Source of the DNA: Rhabdophis nuchalis
Lineage: Eukaryota; Chordata; Lepidosauria; Squamata; Natricidae
DNA length: 64,000 nt
Direction: 5' to 3'
Assembly (NCBI GenBank): GCA_039707465.1
Contig: CM077648.1
Span: 23,684,119 to 23,748,118, forward strand
Position numbers and translations under genes: made by a program. Below are positions 21,801-30,224 of this stretch, in pieces (position 1 is the first letter of the stretch; every line of letters begins with the position of its first letter). Under the pieces are notes generated by a model, which saw only the letters and a list, made by a program, of their open reading frames with translations, did no database searches and had not been told where the DNA came from.

Positions 21801-24224
21801 AGGGCAAAACTGGGGCAAAATTCACTTAACAAATGTTTGACTTAACAATGTACATTTTGGGCTCGATTATGGTTGTAAGTGAAGGACTATTTGCATTGGA
21901 CTGACTCACCAATTCCTCTTCTGGTTCTTGATCAGCACCATCTCCACTGCCAAGCCTTTGAAAGAGAGTTTTGTACATTTCAGCCAATTCAAATGATGGA
22001 TGTTTTTCAAATTCATCTCGGAGGGTGTCCAGTTTCTTTTGGAATCGAGCACACTTTATATCCTTACTGATGTTCTCGATTATATCTGCTGGATTTTCAG
22101 GCCGCTCTTCCAGAATCTTGGACAACATGTCAGAAAGATGGTCATACCTATGCAATTATGAAAAACAAAATGCTGTTGATCAACTACTACCAGTCATCAC
22201 TGGCTCATTTCTCTCACATGCTACTTTTTAGCTTTAAAACCAACCATTTGTCAAAGAAGAGGACCTCTCACAACTTGGAGATGTAATGAACTTTATTAAG
22301 TTTATTAAGTTAAGATTCTGGGCTGGGAGCGTGGACCAGCTTTTAATTTATCCTCCATCACAGAAGCATGGGTTGACTTTTGGACAGAAATTTTGTCCCA
22401 GTCCAAGTGATCTCAAAGGGAGAAAAAAATAAGTGGGAGTATTATGTACGCTGCATTGACCTCCCATACAAAACATATAATATATGTATAATTGTAAATA
22501 AATGTTACATTATGGCAGTGGTGAAATTCAATGTTTTTTACTACCAGTTTTGTGGGTGTGGCTTGGTGGCCGTGGCTGGGGAAAGATACTACAAAATCTC
22601 CATTCTCACCCCACTCTGGGGCCAGCCAGAGGTGGCATTTGCCAGTTCTCTGAACTACTCAAAATTTCCGCTACCGGTTCTCCAGAAGCTGTCAGAACCT
22701 GCTTTAGAACCTGCTGAATTTCACCCCTGCTTTATGGTCTATGATCCAATTCTTAAGGTAATAGTTGATGCATCCAATAAAGTGAGCTAAATTTCTTATG
22801 GCACAATCCTCTTATGCACCATAACAAATTTAGGGTTTCAAAAATCTAGACATCAGTAAAAGAATATTGAAAATTCTTTGCTGTCATTTAGCAGTGATTC
22901 AAATATTTGCACCCAAGATTAATAGACTTATAAAATGCCTCCATTTTTAAAAGAGGCCACACAACTCAGGTTTTACTTAAGCAAACCAATCCAACGACAA
23001 CCTCTGGCAGCTATGATTCGGCTTGGAAGTATTCAAAAGCCCAGTGCTCCTTTATCATCTTTAAAGCTGGGAGGGAGCAATATTTTTTTAAATAAAGGGC
23101 TTGGAGATAAAACAAGATCAACTTCTTTAACTTTTGGAGTGACAGGTTTTTGCAAATTTATCAGATTTGTCAGTCTTGATGTAAAAGGTTCAAGTTTCCT
23201 CCAGCTCTTTACTGCCATCTAGTGTCCTATCAAGCTTTCTGCAGTACCTAACTCCAGATTTCTTATACCAGGGGTTTGCAAAGTTGGCTCTTTTAAGACT
23301 GGTGGACTTCAACTCCCAGAGTTCCCCAGCCAGCATAGCTGGCTGGGGAATTCTGGGAGTTGAAGTCCACCAGTCTTAAAAGAGCCAACTTTGCAGACCC
23401 CTGTCTTATACGGATTTTTTGGGTGGCTTCCCGTTAGTTCGTATGTTAAAACCAGGGGTCCCCAAACTTGGCAACTTTAAGACTGGTGGACTTCAACTCC
23501 CAGAATTCAACTCCAGCTGGTTGGAGAATTCTGGGAATTGAAGTCCACAAGTCTTAAAAGTTGCCAAGTTTGAAGACCTCTGCGTTAAACTCTGGGGCAG
23601 GTTTCCTTAGCCGAGGGTTTATTTTGTTGTTGCTCCCATTCCTCTGCTAACTCACAAGCTGACGCCCGTTTTGACGCTGGTCCGCAACAGGTAGGCTTTT
23701 GCATTCTTGATCGCCAGTGTCCGAGGACCCGGATCTGAAACCTGGTCTTCGTACAAATTCAGCATCCCCAGCTGGGAGAGGAAGCCCGGTTCGTGGGGCT
23801 GGTAAGGGCCGTGGGAGTCCGCCTGCAGGACCTGGCTGCTCCTGGACGTCGCGGCTTGGAAAGTGCTCCCTGCCCTCTGATCCTGGTAGCTGCCAGGCTG
23901 CTGGAGGTTCGCCCTCCCTGTCGGCTGCGGCTGCTGCTGCCAAGACACGCCGCCCCTCGCATCCGGCGTGGCGCCCCTCGCTTGAAAGAGGGGTCCCCGG
24001 GCTTGCTGGGGTTGGTAGGCGCTGCCTTTGCCTTCCTGCTGTTGGTCGTAGACGCTCAGCCGAGGCTGCTCGGGCTGGTAGACGGCGCTTCGCTGGGGCT
24101 GAACCGGCCCCTGGTCCGGCCCCGGCGGCTGACCCTCTTCGGGGACCCCTTCTGCATCGGGCACGTTGGAGTCTCCGGGCGTTTCATCTTGGGGCTCCGG
24201 CTGCTCTTCGGGGGGTTCTGCCAT
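12360..24224 (-). CDS. RSPH4A: RSPH4A, radial spoke head protein 4A (complete, six exons)
   Basis: RSPH4A is a structural protein of the radial spoke head in 9+2 axonemes of motile cilia; loss in humans causes primary ciliary dyskinesia. Exons are 24224-23656, 22147-21910, 20679-19921, 18380-18242, 17567-17450 and 12588-12360. All introns are GT-AG and phases join without a break, giving 683 residues against about 716 in human. Exon 1 (1-190) is a Gln/Pro-rich low-complexity leader ending in conserved [10 protein letters not shown]. The radial-spoke domain covers roughly 180-660, with [62 protein letters not shown] and [10 protein letters not shown] visible. Acidic runs lie in exons 3 and 4 and in the C-terminal tail. 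The best match is RSPH4A; its paralogue RSPH6A is the alternative. Confidence 0.96.
12830..13056. mobile_element. hAT-C non-autonomous element (RSPH4A intron 5)
   Basis: Starts CAGTGGTAGTCAACTTGG and ends AAGGTTGACTACCCCTG. Flanks ATGTAGAA (12822-12829) and CTGTAGAA (13057-13064) match at seven of eight positions. Confidence 0.9.
13065..13698. other. RSPH4A intron 5 sequence, nothing recognised
   Basis: Unique-looking intron DNA between an hAT-C element and the L1 insertion site. The open frame near 13280-13507 has no supporting features. Confidence 0.4.
13713..16082 (+). mobile_element. Young 5'-truncated L1 retrotransposon (RSPH4A intron 5)
   Basis: About 2.37 kb with the C-terminal two thirds of ORF2 open, a short 3' UTR and a poly(A) end at 16075-16086. 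It is bounded by a perfect 14-bp duplication AAAATATAGGCAGT (13699-13712 and 16083-16096). It lies antisense to RSPH4A. It nearly matches the copies at 4396-4979 and 62989-64000, so the family was recently active. The first ~25 bases (AATAATAATAAT) may be filler from the truncated 5' junction. Confidence 0.97.
13739..16000 (+). CDS. L1 ORF2 reverse transcriptase, C-terminal part (element-encoded)
   Basis: An open frame of about 753 residues lacks the N-terminal endonuclease because of 5' truncation. Reverse-transcriptase motifs are intact: [28 protein letters not shown] (motif A), [14 protein letters not shown] (motif B) and YADDTLII (motif C, catalytic Asp pair). A C-terminal C-X2-C-X7-H-X4-C knuckle ([18 protein letters not shown]) is also present. 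The frame runs without a stop to TAA at 15998-16000. It has no promoter of its own and is not a host gene. The first ATG inside it, at 13916, is unlikely to be a true start. Confidence 0.93.
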   Translation, partial: VISIIPKPDKDLERIESYRPISLINQDAKIFTAIISNRLNSFIDKYISYNQVGFVKGRYMSDIIRRVLNIIDVAENNGDEIGIISLDIFKAFDSVQWDTIKVIIEALGFGNKFIHVISKLYQKSSAKVKVNGTMTGEIKLEAGTRQGCPLSPTLFLLVMEVLIKLIEEDEGLEGYKGYKINLYADDTLIILKDIEKDLKRINKHLIEFEEMTGLKVNWSKSELLMNKDGKEWENMQEQFGIRVKNTLKYLGITLSLKIRELKKINYEVMLKEVERKIDKYKEIKLSWFGRIAMCKMMLLPKFNFLFEMLPLNLIEKDIEEYQKKLDKFCNGGKKPRIMKKMWYQNQKEGGLGIPNLLNYYRAYNIRTVIKILKGGDGHWGDLELKDIKRFGSIWFLDRAKTKAINSYWLKGLSKIWNKFAKKLIPDIAFLGKTTESWPIKTNISRDKVIEEENIGNIVNWLRALGIESRKKKVIQRLELNWFEKIQVEKWTMKVKGICKIDRSKTKFESLVSQIIKDEIGLKGLVSKIYKIINFDGNPQMVMKRNWEEDLKIKILDLDWNENWKSRIMRTLSIRIKEHNFKVVWKWYWTPLRLSLIDKKMSDKCWRCNMEVGTYEHMWYKCVKIKKFWQQLEKIMGEMMKRIIILRSENILLLIINEPELTKHEKELIRIMIIMGRIVIARYWKIEVNIKIEEWFCEMWKLALNDKMTCDIKFREGVYKKDIFWKTWKPFVDYALGTLDALTPVPRERGFWRS
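16268..16504 (+). mobile_element. hAT-B element, left part only
   Basis: GTGATGGTGAACCTATGGC and a following TGTGCCACAGGTGGCAC mark the left end of an hAT-B copy. The right end is missing and the sequence breaks at the start of the LTR-like element. Confidence 0.7.
16510..16921 (+). repeat. Probable solo LTR (RSPH4A intron 5)
   Basis: AGCTT occurs on both sides (16505-16509 and 16922-16926), fitting a 5-bp duplication. Inside are a TATAAAGC motif near 16777 and CCAATAAAAAGC near 16842, then a short stretch to the end: a U3-R-U5 order. It appears to have landed inside an hAT-B copy. No internal retroviral genes are present. Confidence 0.55.
16927..17449. other. RSPH4A intron 5 sequence, nothing recognised
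   Basis: No exon, repeat end or RNA gene seen between the LTR-like element and the exon 5 donor. Confidence 0.4.
17450..17567 (-). CDS. RSPH4A: RSPH4A exon 5
   Basis: The 118-nt exon lies between TTAACAG and GTAGGC. It encodes [20 protein letters not shown] and then [16 protein letters not shown], the conserved VPQYAxAVLQxNLWPG block of radial spoke head proteins. Both edge codons are split with neighbouring exons. Confidence 0.96.
17753..18075 (+). repeat. LTR-like dispersed repeat, copy 1 (RSPH4A intron 4)
   Basis: The region is homologous over about 300 bases to the reverse complement of 42280-42625. Shared blocks: GGGGGATTATATGGAGT, GAAAGCTTTCAGATTC-like and GACATCTCTAATAAA. A TATA-like box followed by a polyadenylation hexamer suggests an LTR. 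The ends are not fixed. Confidence 0.6.
18242..18380 (-). CDS. RSPH4A: RSPH4A exon 4
   Basis: The 139-nt exon lies between GTGCAG and GTACTA. It encodes [19 protein letters not shown], an acidic run, and [12 protein letters not shown]. The reading phase from exon 3 selects this frame; another open frame on the same strand, rich in Lys and Arg, is out of phase and not real. Confidence 0.95.
18585..18880 (+). repeat. Microsatellite mosaic (TTTTA)n-(TTCA)n-(TTTA)n
   Basis: Long tandem TTTTA units (about 18585-18772), then TTCA units (about 18787-18824), then TTTA units to 18880. They form the expanded tail of the adjacent L2 copy on the minus strand. Long open frames across them are artefacts. 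Confidence 0.97.
18881..19224 (-). mobile_element. L2/CR1-group LINE 3' fragment (RSPH4A intron 3)
   Basis: Reverse-strand 3' end of a divergent subfamily: plus-strand CTCCCCGAAGGGACTCGGGG replaces the usual signature. It extends to the conserved region complementary to GRAFSVxGP (AGAGAAGGCCCTTCCCCTG). Confidence 0.85.
19480..19705. mobile_element. hAT-C non-autonomous element (RSPH4A intron 3)
   Basis: Opposite orientation to the copy at 12830: starts CAGGGGTAGTCAACC and ends GGTTGACTACCATTG. The exact 8-bp duplication ACTTATAT lies at 19472-19479 and 19706-19713. Confidence 0.95.
19921..20679 (-). CDS. RSPH4A: RSPH4A exon 3 (core radial-spoke domain)
   Basis: The 759-nt, phase-0 exon of 253 codons lies between a TTTAG acceptor and a GTATGC donor. 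It starts [19 protein letters not shown], has an acidic run ([11 protein letters not shown]), [29 protein letters not shown] and [13 protein letters not shown], and ends [12 protein letters not shown]. This is the most conserved part of the family and is intact. Confidence 0.97.
20792..20965 (-). mobile_element. L2/CR1-group LINE 3' tail (RSPH4A intron 2)
   Basis: Reverse-strand fragment: plus TTATACTGCCCTCTCTCCC, then GGGACTCAGGGCGGGACAC, and an AT-rich 3' UTR. No coding sequence. Confidence 0.8.
21318..21724 (+). repeat. DR1 repeat, near full-length copy (RSPH4A intron 2)
   Basis: An uninterrupted copy of the unit shared with 3872-5394 and 59656-60016. It contains CACTTATGACCATTGTAGCA, AAGTCAATGGGGAAGCCAGA, ACTTAACAA repeats, and ends AATCGAGGGATACCTATAG. 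Recurrent TTAACAA/TTAAGTGA motifs give it an internal inverted character. Family unknown to me. Confidence 0.8.
21795..21896 (+). repeat. DR1 repeat, 3' end fragment
   Basis: Matches the last 100 bases of DR1 (GGGCAAAATTCACTTAACAA, then GTTGTAAGTGAAGGACTAT). It lies directly upstream of the RSPH4A exon 2 donor within intron 2. Confidence 0.75.
21910..22147 (-). CDS. RSPH4A: RSPH4A exon 2
   Basis: The 238-nt exon has acceptor CATAG and donor GTGAGT. It completes a Leu codon with exon 1 and encodes [19 protein letters not shown], then [15 protein letters not shown], ending PEEEL in phase 0. The YDHLSxMLxKILxERPEN block is typical of RSPH4A. Confidence 0.96.
22516..22729. mobile_element. hAT-D non-autonomous element (RSPH4A intron 1)
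   Basis: Starts CAGTGGTGAAATTCAATG and ends CTGAATTTCACCCCTG. Flanks CATTATGG (22508-22515) and CTTTATGG (22730-22737) match at seven of eight positions. Confidence 0.88.
22740..23260. other. RSPH4A intron 1, nothing recognised
   Basis: No exon or repeat end identified. Open frames on both strands (near 22935-23222 and 23033-23218) have no splice or motif support. Confidence 0.4.
23269..23403. mobile_element. hAT-A hairpin MITE (RSPH4A intron 1)
   Basis: Palindromic copy CAGGGGTTTGCAAAG to CTTTGCAGACCCCTG with an exact 8-bp duplication TCTTATAC (23261-23268 and 23404-23411). The two arms match almost end to end. Confidence 0.96.
23453..23582. mobile_element. hAT-A hairpin MITE, divergent subtype
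   Basis: Starts CAGGGGTCCCCAAACTTGG and ends CCAAGTTTGAAGACCTCTG. It lies only 49 bases from the copy at 23269. Flanks GTTAAAAC and CGTTAAAC resemble one another but are offset by one base. Confidence 0.85.
23656..24224 (-). CDS. RSPH4A: RSPH4A exon 1 (start codon exon)
   Basis: Starts [20 protein letters not shown] and ends [11 protein letters not shown] plus two bases, before GTGAGT. Most of it is a poorly conserved Pro/Gln-rich leader with imperfect YQPxQ repeats (YQPEQPR, YQPQQAR). Conservation begins at [12 protein letters not shown] near residue 173. The GC-rich exon gives long antisense open frames that are not genes. Confidence 0.94.
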
Positions 24225-24345
24225 TGGGCAAAGCGGGCGAGCGCCGGGTTTGCTGCTGCTTCGCCTTCGTAGGAACGCTTCCCTAGTTTGCGAGAAGCGT
24301 TGCTAAGGTCAACTGGGCGCCGTTGCTAGGGAAAGCGGATTGGCT
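24225..24345 (-). promoter_or_regulatory. RSPH4A promoter with X-box-like RFX site and CCAAT box
   Basis: GTTGCT-AAG-GTCAAC at 24299-24313 fits the RFX X-box (GTTRCY, spacer, RGYAAC) with one mismatch in the second half, about 75 bases upstream of the ATG. A second half site GTTGCT lies at 24322-24327, and ATTGG (inverted CCAAT) at 24339-24343. RFX factors control motile-cilium genes, so this suits the gene. GC-rich with no TATA box. Confidence 0.65.
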
Positions 24346-24417
24346 GCGACGCTGCTTGCTGAGGAGGGGAGGAGAAGTGCGCCGCCAGTGGTCGCATCGG
24401 GAAACTGTTGGCCAGGT

Positions 24418-24786
<369 letters not shown>

Positions 24787-24961
24787 CAATGACAATGAAA
24801 CAAGTATCAGTATAGGCATAAGACATGGACCCATGGAAAAAAATGGCTCAAATAAATGATATAAAATAAGCAAAACATACCCCTAAACACATAAAAAGTG
24901 TTCACCTCCTGTGTTGAAATTCAGTTGCTGGGCTTATCCAAGGTGTGAAGCCAGATTAAGT

Positions 24962-25345
24962 TTGTTTATTTATTATTTATTATTTAATTATTTAATTTGT
25001 CAATCATTTACAAGATAATAGGTATAAGAATAAACATGAATATGAATGAAATGGGGACAGATAAATGGGGACAGTAGGACGGGTACAGTAGGCACGATGG
25101 TGCGCTTATGCACGCCCCCTTTTAAAGACCTCAGGAATGGGGTGAGGTCCATGGCAGACAGTTTAAGGTTAAAGTTTTGGGGGTTTGAAGATGTAACAAC
25201 AGAGTCAGGTAGTGCAGGCTTTGACCATTCTGTTGCTGAAGTCGTATTTTCTGCAATCAAGTTTGGAGCAGTTTACTTTGAGTTTGTATCTATTGTTTGC
25301 CCGTGTATTATTGCGATTGATTGAAGCTGAAGTAGTTGTTGACAG
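24962..25345 (-). mobile_element. LINE 3' end (CR1/Rex-like, family 2)
   Basis: The minus strand encodes a LINE C-terminal remnant with a DSVVTSSNPQNFNLKLSAM-type segment, and continues into a 3' UTR with ACAGATAAATGGGGACAGTA on the plus strand. Two further copies lie at 26395-26570 and 32641-33205. Class uncertain. Confidence 0.7.
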
Positions 25346-25361
25346 CTAGTATACTGTAGCG

Positions 25362-25474
25362 CAGGGGTCTGCAAAGTCGGCTCTTTTAAGACTGGTGGAC
25401 TTCAACTCCCTGGCTGGGGAACTCTGGAAGTTGAAGTCCACCAGTCTTAAAAGAGCCGACTTTGCAGACCCCTG
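25362..25474. mobile_element. hAT-A hairpin MITE
   Basis: CAGGGGTCTGCAAAGTCGG with its reverse complement. Flanks CTGTAGCG and CGTAGCG fit an 8-bp duplication with a one-base loss on the right. Confidence 0.88.
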
Positions 25475-26320
25475 CGTAGCGGATAATTTTGTGTACTACA
25501 CTCAAGCCTGACCATAGTGGCGTAACTCTAGGTTGTCAAGATCCCCCATGATCGTGGAGTTTGTTTTGTGATCATGGTCCGTTGCCTGTCCTCCCCCACC
25601 CCCATCGAGACTCAAGAGTGACAGACACGGGTGCCCTGGATAAGCCAGATGGCTTCACAATCTTTTTTAAATATATGTTTTAAAGAAAACATAAAAACAA
25701 CACTAATATAAAATATAACAAAGAGAGAAGGAAAAATTTAAAAAGTGCAGAGAGAAACAATAAAAAGATAGAAAGAAGCTTCTGAGTTCTTCTACAGCAA
25801 ATATAGCAAAATTATCTGGTTACAAAGAGCTCCTCTCACTGTTTTCTATTGTCCATTTTTTAATCATCAAACCGATCAGTTGCAAGTTCATTTTCCCCAT
25901 TTCATGCAAAAAATCTGCAAGGAGTTTCCAGTCAACTATGAATCGAATGATGATACTGAATTAGGTGCTACAGGTACGCTAATGATGAGTTCTGTTATTG
26001 ATAAAATGTACGAACTTTTGTTGACATACGAGAGATGAAAACATATAGAATAATGCATGATAAAAGGGGCCAAAACTTTGCTTACAATATGCAAACGCAA
26101 GAATGAGAAAATACCTGACTAAACAGATTGAACTTTATCTTGTGCTCTAAACTTAAAGAGAATTTTTTATAAAATAATGTATTAAATTACCTGCCAGATC
26201 TAAGTATGTTAGAAAAGACTAATCTATTTTCTATTATAACACAACACTTTTAATTTATAAAGGAAATTGCATTTCCTCTTTTGCTTGAACGTCTGGAGCA
26301 GGAAGGAAATATTCTATTAC
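25475..26320. other. Intergenic, nothing recognised
   Basis: AT-rich sequence with an A-rich stretch at 25660-25770 that may be an old LINE tail. No gene seen. Confidence 0.35.
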
Positions 26321-26381
26321 AGGGGTGTCCAATCTTGACAACTTTAAGACTTGTTGACGTCAAGTCCCAGAACTTAGACTG
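26321..26381. mobile_element. hAT-A fragment
   Basis: ACAGGGGTGTCCAATCTTG, then AACTTTAAGACTTGTTGACG, matches one arm of hAT-A. The other arm is absent. Confidence 0.55.
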
Positions 26382-26394
26382 TCTACTGTCGACT

Positions 26395-26570
26395 ACACCC
26401 CACTCCTAAGAGGTCTTGAAGGGGTGTGCATAAGCGTACCAGTGTGCCTACCACCCCTGTCCTAATATTCCCTTTTATTTGTATCTATTTCATGTATTCA
26501 TAATCATGTTTATACATATATCTGTTATCTAATTCATGCTTGATGAAATAAATAAATAAATATTTCCCAG
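26395..26570 (+). mobile_element. LINE 3' end (family 2), sense copy
   Basis: Matches the reverse complement of the family seen at 24962-25345 and 32641-33205 and ends in an AAATAAATAAATA tail. Confidence 0.65.
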
Positions 26571-27110
26571 CCAATGGTGATAGTCTAATCATTTGACAGG
26601 AGACCAATGCACTCCAAGTTCAAGGAGGACAATGTACATGAAGATAGGTTGGCATAATATACAGTTGATGTGGCCACCAGGTTGATTTGAAAACATTCTC
26701 AGAAGCCGATAGAAAAATATAGCAAGTCATGTATCCAGCAGATGGCAGCTGTATTCCAATGATGTTTTCTGGTATGAAATTCAAACACGTATCAAAATAA
26801 TGCAACTGCTACCATGAACAAAAGGTTGAATGTGGCAGAATAGCTTTAAATGGAAAATAGTGTGTCCTGTTATAGAAGTACAGACAATTGCAAAGGGTAT
26901 CCTCCCATTTGCCACCATCCAGTCAGAGCTGAAGAAGCTTCTTGGATGAGAAGCAAAACATCTTCAGAATAAAACCAGAAAGTCCAGTTGCCTCTTGAAA
27001 AAGCACCTTTGGGACAACCATGACCTGGATGATTGAGAATCTCCATAGACATTCAAAGATGGAGTCTGCATATCTGAAGGCAAAGTTCCTACCTTTTCCA
27101 CATTTCACAC
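26571..27110. other. Intergenic with a dispersed segment
   Basis: 26925-27060 shares about 100 bases with 11870-11970 (reverse). No coding signal. Confidence 0.4.
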
Positions 27111-27690
27111 ATGATCAAAGCTCAAACCAGGGGCATCCTGAACTGCATAGGAAGGACAGGTCTCAATAGTCCAAGCTCAGGATCTGGCCATAACAGAAGC
27201 TCAATTGCTCTGGAACAAGGTTTATTTAGGCTGGAGCCTTGGCACTCATTGAGTCCTTTGGTTGAAAGTTCATTGCCAAGTCAGTGCTGGGAGCTTCTGC
27301 CTCCCAGCGTTTTATGTAGGCGGGGTCCACACCCTCTTTCCTCCTAGATACTCCTCCAGCCACTCAACCACCATCCGGTAGTCGACCGGACAGCCCAGTC
27401 AGCTTGGAATCCCACAATGTAGTTCTGTTTGATTGAGCCTCTGCTGTTGCAGCCGCCACCAGTCAGCTGTTTGATGGCGAGATCATGGCCTCCCGGCCCA
27501 CTGTCAATCAGCTGGTCCGGGTGGCCATAAATGAAGGGAAGTGCTGCCATTGCCTTCAGCCACCACTGGGGAAATGCTGAAGCATGCACCACCGGCTAGC
27601 TGTTCAGCGGGAACCCTGCTGTCTTTCGCCACTGATTCTCGCTGCCATTGCTGCTTTCCCCCACCTCCAGGTATGGCAAACCCCTGCAAG
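27111..27690 (-). repeat. Possible LTR-like segment
   Basis: On the minus strand ACATAAAACGC (plus near 27312) is followed by AAATAAACC (plus near 27222), a TATA then polyadenylation order. Limits and family are unknown. Confidence 0.3.
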
Positions 27691-27700
27691 GGTTTGACAC

Positions 27701-27792
27701 AGGGGTGAAATGTTACCAGTTTGGATTGGTTCACCCAAACTGGTAGTAAAAATGCTACCGGTTCACCTGAATTGGTATTTCTGATAATCAGC
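27701..27792. mobile_element. hAT-D fragment
   Basis: CAGGGGTGAAATGTTACCAG, then ACCGGTTCACC, resembles the left part of hAT-D copies. The right terminus is not found. Confidence 0.5.
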
Positions 27793-28019
27793 TGTGACAC
27801 ACAATTTATATTAGCTAGAATTGTCAGATTTCCTGCTTTCTAGTTAATCTAAATCACCTGGCACAGTGGATTCCTCCCCTTGCTGTTCTACTTACCTTTG
27901 CAGACATGCTCGGTAGCTGGCATGTCCCATTTTGATGATCTGTGCGCGCTCACATTATTACCAAACTGGTAACAAAGGTAAGTTGATTTCACGCGGGTTT
28001 GAAAAACACATCGAGTCCA

Positions 28020-28800
28020 ACATGTACGACCATATGACAGCTGTGGCCAGGGGGGCTTTTTATCAGGTCCGCCTGATACGCCAGTTGCGCCCCTTTCTGG
28101 ATCGTGACGCTCTACGCACGGTCACTCAAGTCCTTGTCATCTCCCGCCTGGACTACTGCAATGCTCTCTACATGGGGCTTCCCTTGAGATGCACCCGGAG
28201 GCTCCAGTTAGTTCAGAATGCGGCTGCACATTCTGGGATTCTGGGAGCCTCGAGATAATCCCACGTGACACCTCTCCTGCGTGAGCTGCACTGGCTGCCT
28301 GTGGCTTTCCGGGTGCGCTTCAAGGTACTAGTAACCACCTTTAAAGCGCTCCATGGCACGGGACCTGGTTACCTGCGAGACTGCCTCCTGCTACCAAATG
28401 CCTCCCACCGAATAGTTCGCTCCCACAAAGAGGGCCTCCTCAGGGTGCTGTTGGCCAAGCAATGTCGGCTGGCGACCCCCAGAGGGAGAGCCTTCTCTGT
28501 GGCAGCCCCTGCCCTCTGGAATGACCTACCCCCCGATCTACACACAATCACAGACCTGCGCCTCTTCCGTCGGGCCTTGAAAGCGCACTTATTCCGTGCG
28601 GCCGGCCTGGCGTAGATTTTAATCGTTTTTACCAGGGGTTTTTATCTGGTTTTTAGAACAGGCCACCCATTTAATATTCTTTTAAGTGTATTTTAATATA
28701 TTTTTTGATGTTTTTCATTGTCGATTTCATTGATGCCTGTTCACCGCCCTGAGTCCCGAAAGGAAAAAGGGCGGTATACAAATCCAAATAAAGTAAAGTA
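28020..28800 (+). mobile_element. L2/CR1-group LINE, 5'-truncated copy
   Basis: Coding remnants [37 protein letters not shown] and, after a stop or frameshift near 28258, [20 protein letters not shown] through RAAGLA (stop at 28615). A 3' UTR with CACCGCCCTGAGTCCCG ends in an AAATAAAG-type tail. Confidence 0.9.
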
Positions 28801-28946
28801 AAGTACACAAACTATACTCCAAGTTCACAGAAAGGACCCGTCCCCCTTGCTATGTGAACCAAATCCATACAGCCCATTTTCTCCATAGTCTACCCTTGAG
28901 AGTAAAGCTTTTGTTCTTGAGAATAAAATCTCCTTTTTGCATCATT

Positions 28947-29575
28947 GTCCAGAATGCAGCCGCGCGAGCAATTATGGGAACCTCGAGGTTTGCCCATGTA
29001 ACACCGCTCTTGCGCGAGCTGCATTGGCTGCCTGTCGTCTTTCGGGTGCGCTTCAAGGTGTTGGTCATCATCTTTAAAGCGCTCCATGGCACGGGACCTA
29101 GCTATCTGCGGGATCGGATTCTGCCCCATACATCCCTGCGGCCGATTCGCTCCCACAGAGAGGGACTTCTCTGGGTGCCATCCACTAGGCTATGCCAGCG
29201 GGCGACGCCCGGGGAAGGGCCTTCTCTGTGGCGGGCCCAACCCTCTGGAACGACCTTCCCCCCAAAATTAGAACAACTACAGACCTCCGCTCCTTCCGTC
29301 AAAAACTAAAAACACACTTTTTCTGCTTGGTCGGCCTAGGTTAGTCATCTGTTTATTAATTGGGTTTTTTAAGGGGTTTAGCTTTTTTAGTATTTTGGGT
29401 TTTTAGCGCAGGGATCAATTGTTTAATCTTGATTTTATCTATTCTTATGTATATTTATGTCTGTATATTTTAATTCCCCTGTGCACCGCTCCGAGTCCCT
29501 TCGGGGAGAGGAAGCGGTCTATAAATTAATTATTATTATTATCATCATCATCATCATCATCATCATCCTCCAGTA
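28947..29575 (+). mobile_element. L2/CR1-group LINE, 5'-truncated copy
   Basis: Begins VQNAAARAIMGTSRFAHVTP and continues [19 protein letters not shown], with a frameshift after TPGEGPSLW. The 3' UTR carries TGCACCGCTCCGAGTCCC and a TTATTATCATCATC microsatellite tail (29528-29570). Confidence 0.88.
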
Positions 29576-30016
29576 TGTCTGGACTTCAGTTTTCTTTTAT
29601 TTGTTCTTGCTTCACCCCAGCTTGTGAAAACCACAAATTATTTTCTCAAGAAACTGAATTAAGATATTTAGAACTGACACGAATCCATTCAATTTGGGTT
29701 CTTCCTGGTGGAATATTTATAATTGCTGAAGAACATGGTATAGGTTGAAAGGCTTTGGACATTTTAAAAAAAAACCCCATAAAACCCCATAAAGTTTCTT
29801 TTTCTTGTTTTGTATAAGATAGTCCTAGTTAAGTGCTTAACAAATGAAATGCTTAACATTTGTGAGAAAATTTTAAAAAAACATGACAAATAAAAAAGTA
29901 ACTTGAACCAGAGGCATATGCAAATATTATTCCAGAGTAAAAGTGACAATTTTCTAGAGGCCAAAGCTTTAATTTTCCATTTGGGGTCTGTTGAGAGGAG
30001 CACAAAGTGAATAGGA
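29576..30016. other. Intergenic, nothing recognised
   Basis: AT-rich; no exon or repeat end identified. Confidence 0.35.
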
Positions 30017-30085
30017 CAGGGGTCTCCAACCTTTGCAACTTTAAGTCTGAAGGACTTCAGCTCCCAGAATTCTCCAGCCAGTGCA
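30017..30085. mobile_element. hAT-A single arm
   Basis: CAGGGGTCTCCAACCTTTGC through CCCAGAATTCTCCAGCCAG is one arm of the hairpin; the return arm is missing. Confidence 0.7.
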
Positions 30086-30224
30086 GGTTTACAGGGCAGG
30101 ATATACAGGGCAGGTTTAAAAAAAAAGAAGACTTGTGTTAGTTTTCATCTATTCTTCCCTTTCCATGAAGGGAAATAATTATGTCAGTTATGTTCCTGAG
30201 ATCATAGGGAAAAAAACCCTAGAG

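Noticed and set aside
23717..24286. Plus-strand frame of 189 residues
   Set aside because: Antisense shadow of GC-rich RSPH4A exon 1; no splice sites or family match.
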